Shown: positions 9,542 to 17,791 of the stretch, piece by piece | How positions within the stretch are numbered: the stretch's first letter is position 1 | Layout: each line of letters starts with the position of its first letter | Assembly: GCA_965200115.1 (NCBI GenBank) | Contig: OZ241336.1 | Coordinates: 1,860,001-1,924,000, forward strand | Reading direction: 5' to 3' | Source: JAPOUP01 sp026708635 | GTDB taxonomy: Bacteria > Pseudomonadota > Alphaproteobacteria > Rhodobacterales > Rhodobacteraceae | DNA length: 64,000 nt | Program-made: the position numbers and the translations under genes | The notes under the pieces: model-generated | The model's input: the letters and a program-made list of their open reading frames with translations, nothing else | What the model was told of the DNA's origin: nothing | Database searches by the model: none

Positions 9542-10237
9542 ATGTCCTCCACATTGGTTCTCATACCCGGGCTGCTTTCGGACGAGAGAGTGTGGCGGCC
9601 GCTGGAAGGGGCGTTGCCCGGCGTCGACATTCATCGGGCTGACGTCACCAAAGACGACACAATCGAGGCGATGGCATTCCGCGCTTTGAGCGCGTTTGAG
9701 GGCTACTGCACGGTCGTCGGCCATTCCATGGGCGGTCGGGTCGCCATGGAGGTTGCGCGTCAGGCGCCGCAACGGGTTGCGAAACTGGTTCTATCCAACA
9801 CCGGCGACCATCCCGTAAAACCCGGAGAGAAAGAAAACCGCCAAGCGAGGGTTGACCAGGGTCACGCTGATTTCCCTGCGATGATAGAGGATTGGCTGCC
9901 ACCCATGGTGGCCGCCAGCCGACACAACGACGTTGGGCTAATCTCCAATCTGACCGAAATGGCTCATTCGATCGGCCCTATCGTGCACGAACGACAAATA
10001 ACGGCACTTGTGAGTCGCCCCGATGCGTCCGCATATCTGCCCGAACTCGCCTGCCCAATCCTGTTGATCGCCGGAACCGAGGATATCTGGTCCCCTGTAG
10101 CGCAGCACCGAGACATGCAAACCAGGGCGCGAAACGCGACGCTCCGGGTCGTGGAAAATGGAGGGCACTTCCTGCCGGTCGAGCGGGCCAGAATGACAAC
10201 ACGTTTGATTGTCGATTGGCTCCTATTGGCGCATTGA
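9542..10237 (+). CDS. alpha/beta-fold hydrolase
   Basis: A 231-residue alpha/beta hydrolase. It opens with the oxyanion-side LVLIPGLLSD segment, has a nucleophile elbow GHSMGG (Ser62), an acid in AGTEDIW near residue 178 and the catalytic His in NGGHFLP near 207. The start at 9542 is set by a strong GGGAGGGA Shine-Dalgarno at 9525-9532; a longer frame starting at 9488 would run inside the previous gene. It lies in the same direction as the catabolic operon and probably hydrolyses an ester or C-C bond in that pathway. The substrate cannot be told. Confidence 0.85.
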   Translation: MSSTLVLIPGLLSDERVWRPLEGALPGVDIHRADVTKDDTIEAMAFRALSAFEGYCTVVGHSMGGRVAMEVARQAPQRVAKLVLSNTGDHPVKPGEKENRQARVDQGHADFPAMIEDWLPPMVAASRHNDVGLISNLTEMAHSIGPIVHERQITALVSRPDASAYLPELACPILLIAGTEDIWSPVAQHRDMQTRARNATLRVVENGGHFLPVERARMTTRLIVDWLLLAH

Positions 10238-10334
10238 GATACTGTTTTCGAATCCAATCACGCCACGCAACTCCGCTCGGACGGCTTGGGGTGGCGGGCT
10301 GTCCGGGCACCGTTTCGCGGCAAGGGAGGAAAAC

Positions 10335-11222
10335 ATGGGAAAGTTCGTCGTTGCGCCACATATGCGGTTGCACGAGTGGATCGCGGTCGAGAAAGGATAC
10401 TTTGACGACGTGGGTCTCGACTACGCGCTTGAGGACCAACTTCTGTCCGCCACCGGTGAACGGCACGATCTCGGGGATCGTGTCGGGGCCTACCAGACGT
10501 TCGAGAAGGGCCGTACCTGCGACGTCAGCTCGGCATGCCACTGGACCGTAAACGTCGCCGCGGCGTCAGGGCACGGCAGGCTCTACGCAAACGCCTATTC
10601 TGTTTCGCCATGCGGAATTTTCGTGCCGGCCGACTCCACCGTCAAGCGCCCCGAGGATTTGGCGGGTGTGCCGATTTCAGTGGGGTATCAGTCGGGTAGC
10701 CACTACTCGACCATCCAGGCGCTTGAGCCTTTTCTCTCTCGGGACGAGATCAATCTTTCCTTCTCTGACGGCCTTTTGTTCAAACGCATGGAGCGCATGA
10801 TTGACGGTAACATACCGGTCGTCAGCCTGTTCAGCGGCCCCTACTACTTCATGGAACAATTGGGGTTCCGCAAGGTGCTGGACACGTCTTTCATGATGGC
10901 GGCCATGATCGCGGAGAACGCCGACCTCGAAGACGTCGAAAAGTACTTCGCGGCCCTGCGCATGGCCCAAAAGGACATCGATCTGCGGCAGGAGCTCTAC
11001 ACGCACTATTACCGGAACGAGTTCCCGGAGCGGTTCCGGGAACGGATGGACACGCGCTTATTCGGGCCCGGGGAACGCATCGTATTCGAACCCTACTCGC
11101 GCCAGATCTTCGATGAATCGCGCGAGTGGATCGCCGAACGAAACATCTTCGAGGATGGACTGGGAGACCTACCCTACGAACAGGCAGTCATTGCACCGAA
11201 GATTACCGAAGCCGCCGAGTGA
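10335..11222 (+). CDS. NMT1/SsuA-like substrate-binding protein without signal peptide
   Basis: A 295-residue protein of the NMT1/ABC nitrate-sulfonate binding fold. It has the opening HEWIAVEKGYFDDVGLD, the central RPEDLAGVPISVGYQSGSHY and the DGNIPVVSLF segments typical of the group. Unusually, no signal peptide precedes the domain: the ATG at 10335, placed by GGGAGGA at 10324-10330, starts MGKFVVAPH directly in the fold. No ABC permease or ATPase lies beside it. It may therefore be a cytosolic ligand-binding protein or enzyme of the pathway rather than a transporter part. Family membership is fairly sure; the role is open. Confidence 0.7.
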   Translation: MGKFVVAPHMRLHEWIAVEKGYFDDVGLDYALEDQLLSATGERHDLGDRVGAYQTFEKGRTCDVSSACHWTVNVAAASGHGRLYANAYSVSPCGIFVPADSTVKRPEDLAGVPISVGYQSGSHYSTIQALEPFLSRDEINLSFSDGLLFKRMERMIDGNIPVVSLFSGPYYFMEQLGFRKVLDTSFMMAAMIAENADLEDVEKYFAALRMAQKDIDLRQELYTHYYRNEFPERFRERMDTRLFGPGERIVFEPYSRQIFDESREWIAERNIFEDGLGDLPYEQAVIAPKITEAAE

Positions 11223-11700
11223 AACGCGCGAGCGGGGCACCCGGGAAACTGGCCGAACACGTTAAGCGGATCTTCGTTTCCGAAGACTCGCGGTTCACCC
11301 GCAGTCAGCATGATTGCCGATTTCGGACGGGACTCGACATGTAACGATCCCGGCTTCTGATAGCGTTCCTGCGGGGTCGATCTCCGGACGTTCGAAGGCC
11401 CGGGCCTGCAGGCCCCATCGGAAGGTTTCTTCGTAGAACCACGTTAGGGGGAACTTTCAGCGAACCCCGACCGCCCCAGGACTTTCCCACGCTACGGTGA
11501 ACGTGCCGTTTGGCGGCCGGGTCGGGTATCAGGGCGGCCGGTTTTAGCCGGTTTGCCGCCAGCGGCGGCAGTCCGGACACCGCTGACGGTCTCTTTCGGG
11601 ACCGAAAGGCGATTCGTTTTCCGGATTTCCGGTCCGAGATGGCGGTTCGCCGTCAAGAAAAAATAGCGTGGGATGATCCTGCCGACCGCCCTGACATGGC
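11223..11700. other. non-coding stretch with repeat relics
   Basis: No convincing gene. Two segments recur elsewhere in the window. 11354-11410 (CGTTCCTGCGGGGTCGATCT onward) matches 29010-29060, next to the ligA relic. 11455-11565 matches 37390-37480; both copies can be read on the minus strand as KPAALI-DPA-KRHV--SVGKS, so the ancestral sequence may have been coding. A motif TCGGAAGGTTT at 11409-11419 recurs at 25389. The stretch looks like eroded mobile DNA. Confidence 0.5.
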
Positions 11701-11729
11701 TTGACCGGGGCGGCGGGAACGCCTAGGTT
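11701..11729 (+). promoter_or_regulatory. promoter, apparently leaderless
   Basis: TTGACC (11701-11706), a 17-bp spacer and TAGGTT (11724-11729) are followed after six bases by the ATG at 11736. A sigma70-type start would fall on or next to the A of the ATG, so the message would have no leader; no Shine-Dalgarno is present. The paralogue starting at 28054 on the other strand has the same geometry. Confidence 0.6.
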
Positions 11730-11735
11730 CGGATC

Positions 11736-11999
11736 ATGGGCGACGCGCCGGACAGTCGGGAACTCGCGAAACGGTTTGAGCTCCTGAAGAAGGATTTCGA
11801 GATCATGCAGGCCAACGTGAACTCAACGCTGAACGAGATGCGGGCCAACGTGAACTCAACGCTGAGCGGGATGCGGGCCGACATGGCCGCGCACCGCGAG
11901 GACGCGGCGAGGCGCGAGACGCGGCTAATCCTGGCGATAGCCGGGATGATCGGCCTCGCGGTGGCAGTCATCGGTTTTTTAATTCGTCTGCCAGCCTGA
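11736..11999 (+). CDS. small coiled-coil protein with C-terminal membrane anchor
   Basis: An 87-residue protein of unknown function. It begins MGDAPDSRELAKRFELLKKD, continues as a heptad-rich helix containing two near-perfect repeats (MQANVNSTLNEMRANVNSTLSGM), then a charged segment and one membrane span (about residues 64-82, LILAIAGMIGLAVAVIGFLI). Two relatives lie at 27.4-28.1 kb, sharing the MGDAPD start and the same coiled-coil plus terminal span plan. The promoter geometry indicates a leaderless transcript. It is flanked by eroded mobile DNA, suggesting an accessory gene family. Confidence 0.7.
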   Translation: MGDAPDSRELAKRFELLKKDFEIMQANVNSTLNEMRANVNSTLSGMRADMAAHREDAARRETRLILAIAGMIGLAVAVIGFLIRLPA

Positions 12000-12350
12000 T
12001 CGAGTGAATACCCCTGCCGAAAGAAACGAACGCAACGCCAGGGCACCGGTTTCGTGACGGTGCCGCACTGAACCTCGCCGCCCTCCGTAATACGGGCGGA
12101 TTCCGGCATAACTGACTGAAAGTCAGTGGGTTTGGAAGGGCAGGCGCGGCTCACGGGATGCCGGATAAACGCAGTGCATGCTGTAGTTTGCCCGGAACGC
12201 CGGACAGTCATAAAGCGGGCAAACCGATCACGCGTCACCACCATGTCAGCGAAAACCCGCGAAACGCCCTGCCGGGGCGTCCCCTTTCCAATGGGGCCTG
12301 CAGCTCCGAGGCTGCGCGAACACGGGAAAGCCGTGGCCGGACCCGTCCGG
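12000..12350. other. non-coding stretch
   Basis: About 350 bp between the small membrane protein gene and the ligA relic. Long frames pass through on both strands but none has a recognisable product, a sensible start or codon usage like its neighbours. I see no RNA gene or clear repeat here. Confidence 0.4.
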
Positions 12351-12458
12351 AACCGCGTCATGAGGCTGTGCGAGACAGTGGATATTGCTGGACCGGGCAG
12401 CCTCTTTCCTGGCTTCGTTCAGATGCCTGTACTTTTCCATGTAGGCCTCGAGGTCGAC
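12351..12458 (-). pseudogene. ligA-like fragment
   Basis: About 36 codons read VDLEAYMEKYRHLNEARKEA on the minus strand, close to the relic at 29.1 kb (VDLEAYMEKYGHLNEAWKEA). Both resemble the segment NADEEAYLDRYRMTPEQRQA of the intact LigA encoded at 35083. The nucleotide match between 12358-12460 and 29062-29164 is nearly complete. The fragment has neither a gene start nor an end and abuts the nnrU fragment. Confidence 0.6.
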
Positions 12459-12514
12459 TTGGCCCTCGGCCGACCAAACCCGTTTTCTTTTGGCGGTGCA
12501 AGAAACGGCACCTT

Positions 12515-12863
12515 CGATCCGCACCCTCCCGGGATCGTGCGACTGTCCCGCCATCCATTTCTATTGGCTCTTGCCATTTGGGCCTTTGCCCACATCGTCC
12601 CGAACGGCGATCTGGCGCATGTCATGCTGTTCGGCGCATTCGGTCTGTTCGCCGTATTTGGTCGGAAGATCATCGACCGGCGCAAGCGGGCGCAGATGAG
12701 GCCTCAATGGGAGAAACTCCTGTCGGAAGTTGGCCGATCCCCACTCTTCGCAGGTACCGCGGCATCGCCTCACTTCATGACGCGGATCGCAGTCGCTGTA
12801 TTCCTTTTCGTCGGCCTTGTTCTTATGCACCCGTGGCTGTTCGGGGTCAGCCCTCTGTCCTGA
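12515..12863 (+). pseudogene. nnrU: nnrU fragment, 5' end missing
   Basis: The last 115 or so codons read HPPGIVRLSRHPFLLALAIW, then AHIVPNGDLAHVMLFG and GRKIIDRRKRAQM, matching the C-terminal part of NnrU, a polytopic membrane protein found with denitrification genes. The N-terminal half is absent: upstream the sequence switches to the ligA-like fragment. Location beside the nar locus fits the usual company of nnrU. No start codon with RBS is visible at the junction, so it is probably not expressed. Confidence 0.7.
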
Positions 12864-12878
12864 TCCGCCGTATGGAAA

Positions 12879-13073
12879 TCAGTCCTTTACGTCCTTGATC
12901 CAGGTCTTGGCAGCCACGCCGCGGGGCAGCCCAAGCGGGCCGATGGCCAGAAGAGCGATCTGGTTCAGCGGGCCAGCCTCGGATGAAGCCTTGCCGAGCG
13001 CGGCATATGCGCTCCAGACATCTGGATGAGCTTCTGCGAGGTCTCCGGCTGCACCGGGCATGGTTTTGGTCAT
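12879..13073 (-). pseudogene. AhpD/carboxymuconolactone decarboxylase-like short protein, truncated
   Basis: A 64-codon frame starting MTKTMPGAAGDLAEAHPDVW and continuing SAYAALGKASSEAGPL. This resembles the first helices of the AhpD-like carboxymuconolactone decarboxylase family. The family normally has about 110 residues and a CxxC pair; neither the second half nor the cysteines are present, so this is probably a truncated gene. It lies 10 bp downstream of narR on the same strand and could be its second cistron. Confidence 0.5.
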
Positions 13074-13083
13074 CGTCGTTCCT

Positions 13084-13782
13084 TCATGATGAATAATCGT
13101 CGATCAACGGGCTCGGCTTTGCCAGCGTCTTTAGATCTTCGGCATCCGCAATGGTCACCCGGTTGCCGTCGATAGCCACGCTATAGGGTTGGAGCCCCTT
13201 GAATGCACGGCTCAGGTTCTCCGGTGTCATGCCAAGGAAGGACGCCAGCCGCCACTTTTCCGTCGGTAACTCGAATGTAGCTTCGCCGCCCGCCCACGTC
13301 TGCTGCCTGAGCAAATAATTGGCGAGTCGTTCCAGCGATGTACGGAGTTTCACGTCCTTGTGGGATTTCACCACGCTCCGATAGCATTGGGCCAGTTCGC
13401 GCACGATTGCGCGGGCGAACACCGCGTCAATGTCGAAAATGGCGCGGATATTCTGGCTCGGGATGAGTGCGATCCGACTTTTCTCAAGCGTCCTTGCCGA
13501 CATCAGGTAGGGCGCATCCCGGATCGTTGCCGCGAGGATGAAGGTCGAGATCGGGAGCACCGTCGCCATGCTGGTTTCCCGGTTGTTCCACTGCGAATAG
13601 AGATCGGCGGATCCGGACAGGACGACGTGCAGGAAATCACTGGGATCGCCTTCGTGGATCAGATTAAGTTGGGGCGGAAAATTCTGCACGTAAGAGCCGC
13701 GCATCAATACCCGGTAGTTCTCTTCTCCCATCTCCGCAAAGAGATGCAGTGAACGGACTTCTGTGTAATGCGACTCAAGCAT
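13084..13782 (-). CDS. narR: Crp/Fnr-family regulator, NarR-like
   Basis: A 232-residue Crp/Fnr protein if it starts at 13782, or 259 if it starts at 13863. It has a cyclic-nucleotide-binding-type beta barrel (about residues 10-120), a long dimer helix and a C-terminal helix-turn-helix (LPTEKWRLASFLGMTPENLSRAFKGL). The four-cysteine cluster of oxygen-sensing Fnr is lacking, as in NarR of Paracoccus, which is also encoded beside narK-narGHJI and answers to nitrate/nitrite. I prefer the inner ATG because the palindrome ATCAATTGAT (13825-13834) lies within the longer frame and looks regulatory. It diverges from the nar operon and probably activates it through the site at 13945. Confidence 0.75.
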   Translation of the reverse strand: MLESHYTEVRSLHLFAEMGEENYRVLMRGSYVQNFPPQLNLIHEGDPSDFLHVVLSGSADLYSQWNNRETSMATVLPISTFILAATIRDAPYLMSARTLEKSRIALIPSQNIRAIFDIDAVFARAIVRELAQCYRSVVKSHKDVKLRTSLERLANYLLRQQTWAGGEATFELPTEKWRLASFLGMTPENLSRAFKGLQPYSVAIDGNRVTIADAEDLKTLAKPSPLIDDYSS

Positions 13783-13944
13783 GACAGCGATGCGCTTCCC
13801 AACACAACAAGTAATTTCTGTCACATCAATTGATAAATGTCGAGTCGAGTGGAAGCGGATCACGCGCCACAGCTTGTAGATCGAAAACCTTCAATCTGAC
13901 GGTTTTCTGTCGCCGGTTTATTTCGCGCGAGCGGACCCAGCCAA

Positions 13945-13958
13945 TTGATTCAAATCAA
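13945..13958. promoter_or_regulatory. Fnr/NarR-type binding site
   Basis: TTGATTCAAATCAA is a perfect match to the Fnr-family consensus TTGAT-N4-ATCAA. It lies 92 bp before the universal stress gene and in the divergent gap with narR, where an activator site for the nar operon would be expected. A second, compact palindrome ATCAATTGAT is at 13825-13834. Confidence 0.8.
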
Positions 13959-14049
13959 GTTTTTCAGTGCCTTGACTTACCATGCTGACAGTTAACGCCC
14001 GGACCGACAGTTTGCTGGTCACAGGACTTCCCTAGAAGGAGGAACACCC

Positions 14050-14547
14050 ATGGAGATCATGCTCGCCTACGATCATTCGCGAAACGCTCGCATCGCGTTG
14101 GACGCGATCGTTTCAATGTTTGGGCCGACGAAGCCCAACGTGACGCTGGTTTCGGTCGTCGAGGACATCGGCAGTGCGACGGCCGATGCGGATGACCTTT
14201 TCAACGAGCAATTCGACACCCAGAAGTCCGGGGTCGAGGCCGCCGCAGCTGAACTGGTGGCGCATGGACTGACAGCCAAGGTGATGTTGGCCGAGGGCGA
14301 CGCGCGCAAGATGATCTTGCGTGCGACCGAGGAACGCCATCCCGACCTTCTGGTTATGGCGCGCCACAGCCACCAGCCCGACAGCGGCCCCTTGGGCTTC
14401 ATCACAAAGCGCATCGACGCGCTGGTCGAGGAATTCGATCACATGACCTTCGGCTCAGTTTCGGCCTTCCTCGCGCGCCGAGTGAAATGCCCAATCCTGA
14501 TCATCCCCACGCATGTTGCGGCCGATACGGCCCATGCCGCTGAATAA
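14050..14547 (+). CDS. universal stress protein (UspA family)
   Basis: A 165-residue Usp-fold protein. It begins MEIMLAYDHSRNARIALDAI and ends with the typical C-terminal strand RVKCPILIIPTH. The nucleotide-loop region is not the strict G-x2-G-x9-G(S/T) form: LVMARHSHQPDSGPLGFITK has a longer spacing and GSVSAFL follows. It is the first gene after the Fnr-type site and 21 bp ahead of the first nitrate carrier, so it is likely co-transcribed with the nar genes. A strong RBS (AAGGAGG, about 14035-14041) precedes it. Its role in nitrate-respiring cells is unknown. Confidence 0.85.
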   Translation: MEIMLAYDHSRNARIALDAIVSMFGPTKPNVTLVSVVEDIGSATADADDLFNEQFDTQKSGVEAAAAELVAHGLTAKVMLAEGDARKMILRATEERHPDLLVMARHSHQPDSGPLGFITKRIDALVEEFDHMTFGSVSAFLARRVKCPILIIPTHVAADTAHAAE

Positions 14548-14568
14548 CTCTGAAAAGGGGCATGCCCG

Positions 14569-16224
14569 ATGCAAGTCTCAGACCTCTTCCGGTTCCGAAA
14601 TCGCGAGATCAAGGCGCTCCACCTCACCTGGATCGCGTTCTTCATCACGTTCTACGTCTGGTTTAACATGGCGCCGCTGGCATCTTCGATGCTGGCCGCC
14701 AACGATTGGCTGACCCGCGACGACATCCGCCTGTTTGCCATCGCGAACGTGGCACTTACCATTCCCGCGCGGATCCTTGTCGGCATGGCGCTCGACAAAT
14801 GGGGGCCGCGGCGGGTCTTTTCGGCCCTGATGGTCACGATGGCCGTGCCGACGCTGTTCTTCGCGTTCGGCGACACCAAGATGCAGCTTTTCGTGTCGCG
14901 TCTCGTCCTGTCGTCGGTCGGTGCAGGCTTCGTCATCGGCATCCACATGACCGCGCTCTGGTTCAAGCCACGCGATATCGGCTTTGCCGAGGGGTTCTAC
15001 GCCGGCTGGGGGAACTTCGGGTCCGCCGCCGCCGCGCTGACCATCCCCACCATCGCGCTGACCGTCTTTGGTGGCGATTATGGTTGGCGCTATGCCATCG
15101 CGATGTCCGGCATCATAATGGCGGCTTACGGCGTTTTCTACTGGTTCGCCATCACAGACGGCCCGACCGTCGACACCCACCGCAAGGCTCGGAAAAGCGG
15201 CGCGCTGGAGGTATCGACCTATCGTGACCTCGCGCTTCTAGTGATCTTCACCGTCCCGCTCGTGGGAATCCTATCGATCCTTGTCTACCGCATCCAGAGC
15301 ATGGGCTATATCGACCAGTTCGTCGCCTCAATCTGCTATGCGGCCATCGCGGTTGTCGTGGCCTACCAGGTCTGGCAGGTGCTCCGGGTCAACCTTCCGA
15401 TTCTCCGCAAAGGCGTGCCCGAGGACGACCGCTATCCGTTCAGTTCGGTCGCGGCACTCAACACAACCTACTTCGCCAATTTCGGAGCCGAACTGGCAGT
15501 GGTTTCGATGCTGCCGCTCTTCTTCCAAGAAACCTGGGGGCTTTCGCCCGTAACGGCAGGCATCATCGCGGCGTCCTTCGCCTTCGTGAACCTGGTGGCG
15601 CGGCCCATGGGCGGGCTGGTGTCCGACCGGATGGGCAACCGCCGATTCGTGATGCTGGCCTACATGATGGGCATCGCTATCGGCTTTGCGATGATGGGCC
15701 TTCTTAACAGCACTTGGCCGCTGATCGTCGCCATCGCCATCACCATCGCCTGCTCGTTCTTCGTGCAGGGGGCAGAGGGGGCGACCTTCGGCATCATCCC
15801 GTCGATCAAGCGCCGCGTGACCGGTCAGATTGCGGGTATGGCCGGCGCCTACGGGAACGTCGGTGCGGTCTTCTACCTCTTCATTTTCATGTTCGTGGAA
15901 TCCTCGACCTTCTTCTTCATCATTGCGTCCGGCGCGGCGATCTCGTGGCTGGTGTGCTTCTTCTGGCTCAAGGAGCCCGAGGGCGGCTTCGGCGAGGAGT
16001 ACATCCTCTCATCCGTCGATGAGGCCATCGCCGCCGAAGCCCGAAACAAGCGTGATGCCGAGGCCGATCTTGCCGCGATCTTCCCGGGCTCGTTCAAGGT
16101 CGCGCTGGCCGACCGTGGAGACAGCCTGATGCTGACCGCGCGCTTCAAGGACCTTGACGATTTGCGCGCCGCGCTGAACCGGATCAACGGTGGCGCGCCT
16201 AGTGACGGACAACCGGCCGAGTAA
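14569..16224 (+). CDS. narK1: nitrate/nitrite major facilitator, NarK1-like
   Basis: A 551-residue major-facilitator protein with 12 predicted spans. It has the NarK/NrtP family features: RILVGMALDKWGPRR after the second span, GIHMTALWFKPRDIGFAEGFYAGWGNFGSAAAAL (nitrate signature region, about residues 123-156) and a second GGLVSDRMGNRR loop near 345. A cytoplasmic C-terminal extension of about 80 residues follows the last span, longer than usual. It probably belongs to the NarK1 group that imports nitrate with protons. In Paracoccus NarK1 and NarK2 are one fused protein; here they are separate genes. Confidence 0.85.
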   Translation: MQVSDLFRFRNREIKALHLTWIAFFITFYVWFNMAPLASSMLAANDWLTRDDIRLFAIANVALTIPARILVGMALDKWGPRRVFSALMVTMAVPTLFFAFGDTKMQLFVSRLVLSSVGAGFVIGIHMTALWFKPRDIGFAEGFYAGWGNFGSAAAALTIPTIALTVFGGDYGWRYAIAMSGIIMAAYGVFYWFAITDGPTVDTHRKARKSGALEVSTYRDLALLVIFTVPLVGILSILVYRIQSMGYIDQFVASICYAAIAVVVAYQVWQVLRVNLPILRKGVPEDDRYPFSSVAALNTTYFANFGAELAVVSMLPLFFQETWGLSPVTAGIIAASFAFVNLVARPMGGLVSDRMGNRRFVMLAYMMGIAIGFAMMGLLNSTWPLIVAIAITIACSFFVQGAEGATFGIIPSIKRRVTGQIAGMAGAYGNVGAVFYLFIFMFVESSTFFFIIASGAAISWLVCFFWLKEPEGGFGEEYILSSVDEAIAAEARNKRDAEADLAAIFPGSFKVALADRGDSLMLTARFKDLDDLRAALNRINGGAPSDGQPAE

Positions 16225-16325
16225 GCCGAGACCGATAGCGGATCGCGCCCGATCTCGTGGCACCGTCCACCCGAAACCGGGCCGATCAAACCGACCCGAC
16301 ACAAGCTGACCGAAAGGAGCCTCAA

Positions 16326-17723
16326 ATGGCCACGACAGCACTTTCACCCGGCAACAGCGGTCGCGTTTTGACCGACTGGCGCCCTGAGGATCCGGACTTC
16401 TGGGAAAGTAAAGGCAAGCGTATCGCGACCCGTAATCTCTGGATCTCCATCCCTAATCTGCTGATGGCTTTTTCGGTGTGGATGGTCTGGTCGGTCGTTG
16501 TGGCCAAGATGCCCGCCATCGGCTTCGACTTCACAGTCGGCGAGCGCTTCTGGTTGGCGGCCCTTCCAGGCCTCTCGGGCGCCACGCTGCGGATCTTCTA
16601 CAGCTTCATGATCCCGATCTTCGGTGGCCGCAAATGGACGGCGATCGCAACGGCCTCGCTCCTGCTGCCGGCCCTCGGGATCGGCTTTACCATCCAGAAC
16701 CCGGAAACCAGCTATGTGACCTTCCTGATCCTTGCGCTGATGTGCGGCTTCGGTGGTGGCAACTTCGCCTCGTCGATGGCCAACATCGCCTATTTCTACC
16801 CCAAGAAGGTCAAGGGCCAGGCGTTGGCGATGAACGCGGGCCTCGGCAATCTCGGCGTGTCTGTGATGCAGTTCCTGGTGCCGCTCGTCATCACGATGGG
16901 GGTCTTCGGTGCCGTGGGCGGTGATCCGCAGCAGCTGTCGGATGGTGGTCAGCTGTTCCTGCAGAATGCCGGTTTCATCTGGGTTCCGTTCCTTGTCGTG
17001 GGTGCAATCGCCGCCTGGTTCGGGATGAACGACATCGCGGACGCCAAGGCGGCGCTCGGCGATCAGCTCTCGATCCTCAAGCGCAAGCACAACTGGATCA
17101 TGTGCATCCTCTATACCGGCACCTTCGGATCCTTCATTGGTTATGCCGCGGGTTTTCCGCTGCTGATGCGGACGCAGTTTCCGGCGGTCGATGCCCTGCA
17201 ATTCGCCTTCCTCGGTCCGCTCGTTGGTGCGCTCAGCCGCGCGGCCACGGGCTGGATTTCAGATAAGTTCGGCGGCGGCCGGGTGACCTTCTGGGTGTTC
17301 ATCGGGATGATCATCGCGGTGTTCGGCGTGCTGCAATTCCTGCCGTCCGAGGCATCGCCCGAAGGCAACTTCTGGGGCTTCTTCGCCTGCTTCATGGCGC
17401 TCTTTTTCCTGACCGGCGTCGGTAACGCGTCGACCTTCCAGATGATCCCGTCGATCATGAAGCAGGAAATCCCGCGCGTGGAGCCGCAGCTGGATGCGAT
17501 CGCCTCGCAGCGCACGATCGAACGCGAAAGCGCCGCGATCATCGCTTTCACCAGCGCCATCGCAGCCTACGGGGCGTTCTTCATCCCCAAGCTTTACGGC
17601 ACGTCAATCGACATGACGGGTGCCCCCAATGGCGCGCTCTGGGTCTTCCTCGGCTTCTATGCCGTCTGCACGGTGATCTGCTGGGCCTACTACAGCCGCA
17701 AGGGCGCACCGGTACCGTGCTGA
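16326..17723 (+). CDS. narK2: nitrate/nitrite antiporter, NarK2-like
   Basis: A 465-residue major-facilitator protein with 12 spans. It contains LRIFYSFMIPIFGGRKWT after span 2 and the nitrate signature CGFGGGNFASSMANIAYFYPKKVKGQALAMNAGLGNLGVS, the hallmark of NarK2-type carriers that exchange nitrate for nitrite. The start at 16326 follows AAAGGAG (16314-16320); a frame from 16257 is less likely. It lies between narK1 and narG, which it supplies with nitrate on the cytoplasmic side while removing toxic nitrite. Confidence 0.88.
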   Translation: MATTALSPGNSGRVLTDWRPEDPDFWESKGKRIATRNLWISIPNLLMAFSVWMVWSVVVAKMPAIGFDFTVGERFWLAALPGLSGATLRIFYSFMIPIFGGRKWTAIATASLLLPALGIGFTIQNPETSYVTFLILALMCGFGGGNFASSMANIAYFYPKKVKGQALAMNAGLGNLGVSVMQFLVPLVITMGVFGAVGGDPQQLSDGGQLFLQNAGFIWVPFLVVGAIAAWFGMNDIADAKAALGDQLSILKRKHNWIMCILYTGTFGSFIGYAAGFPLLMRTQFPAVDALQFAFLGPLVGALSRAATGWISDKFGGGRVTFWVFIGMIIAVFGVLQFLPSEASPEGNFWGFFACFMALFFLTGVGNASTFQMIPSIMKQEIPRVEPQLDAIASQRTIERESAAIIAFTSAIAAYGAFFIPKLYGTSIDMTGAPNGALWVFLGFYAVCTVICWAYYSRKGAPVPC

Positions 17724-17791
17724 CCAATTGACCATGTCGCCGCGACGCCATCCGCGGCGCGGCCCCCCCTGCGATCCAAGGAGACAACGAC

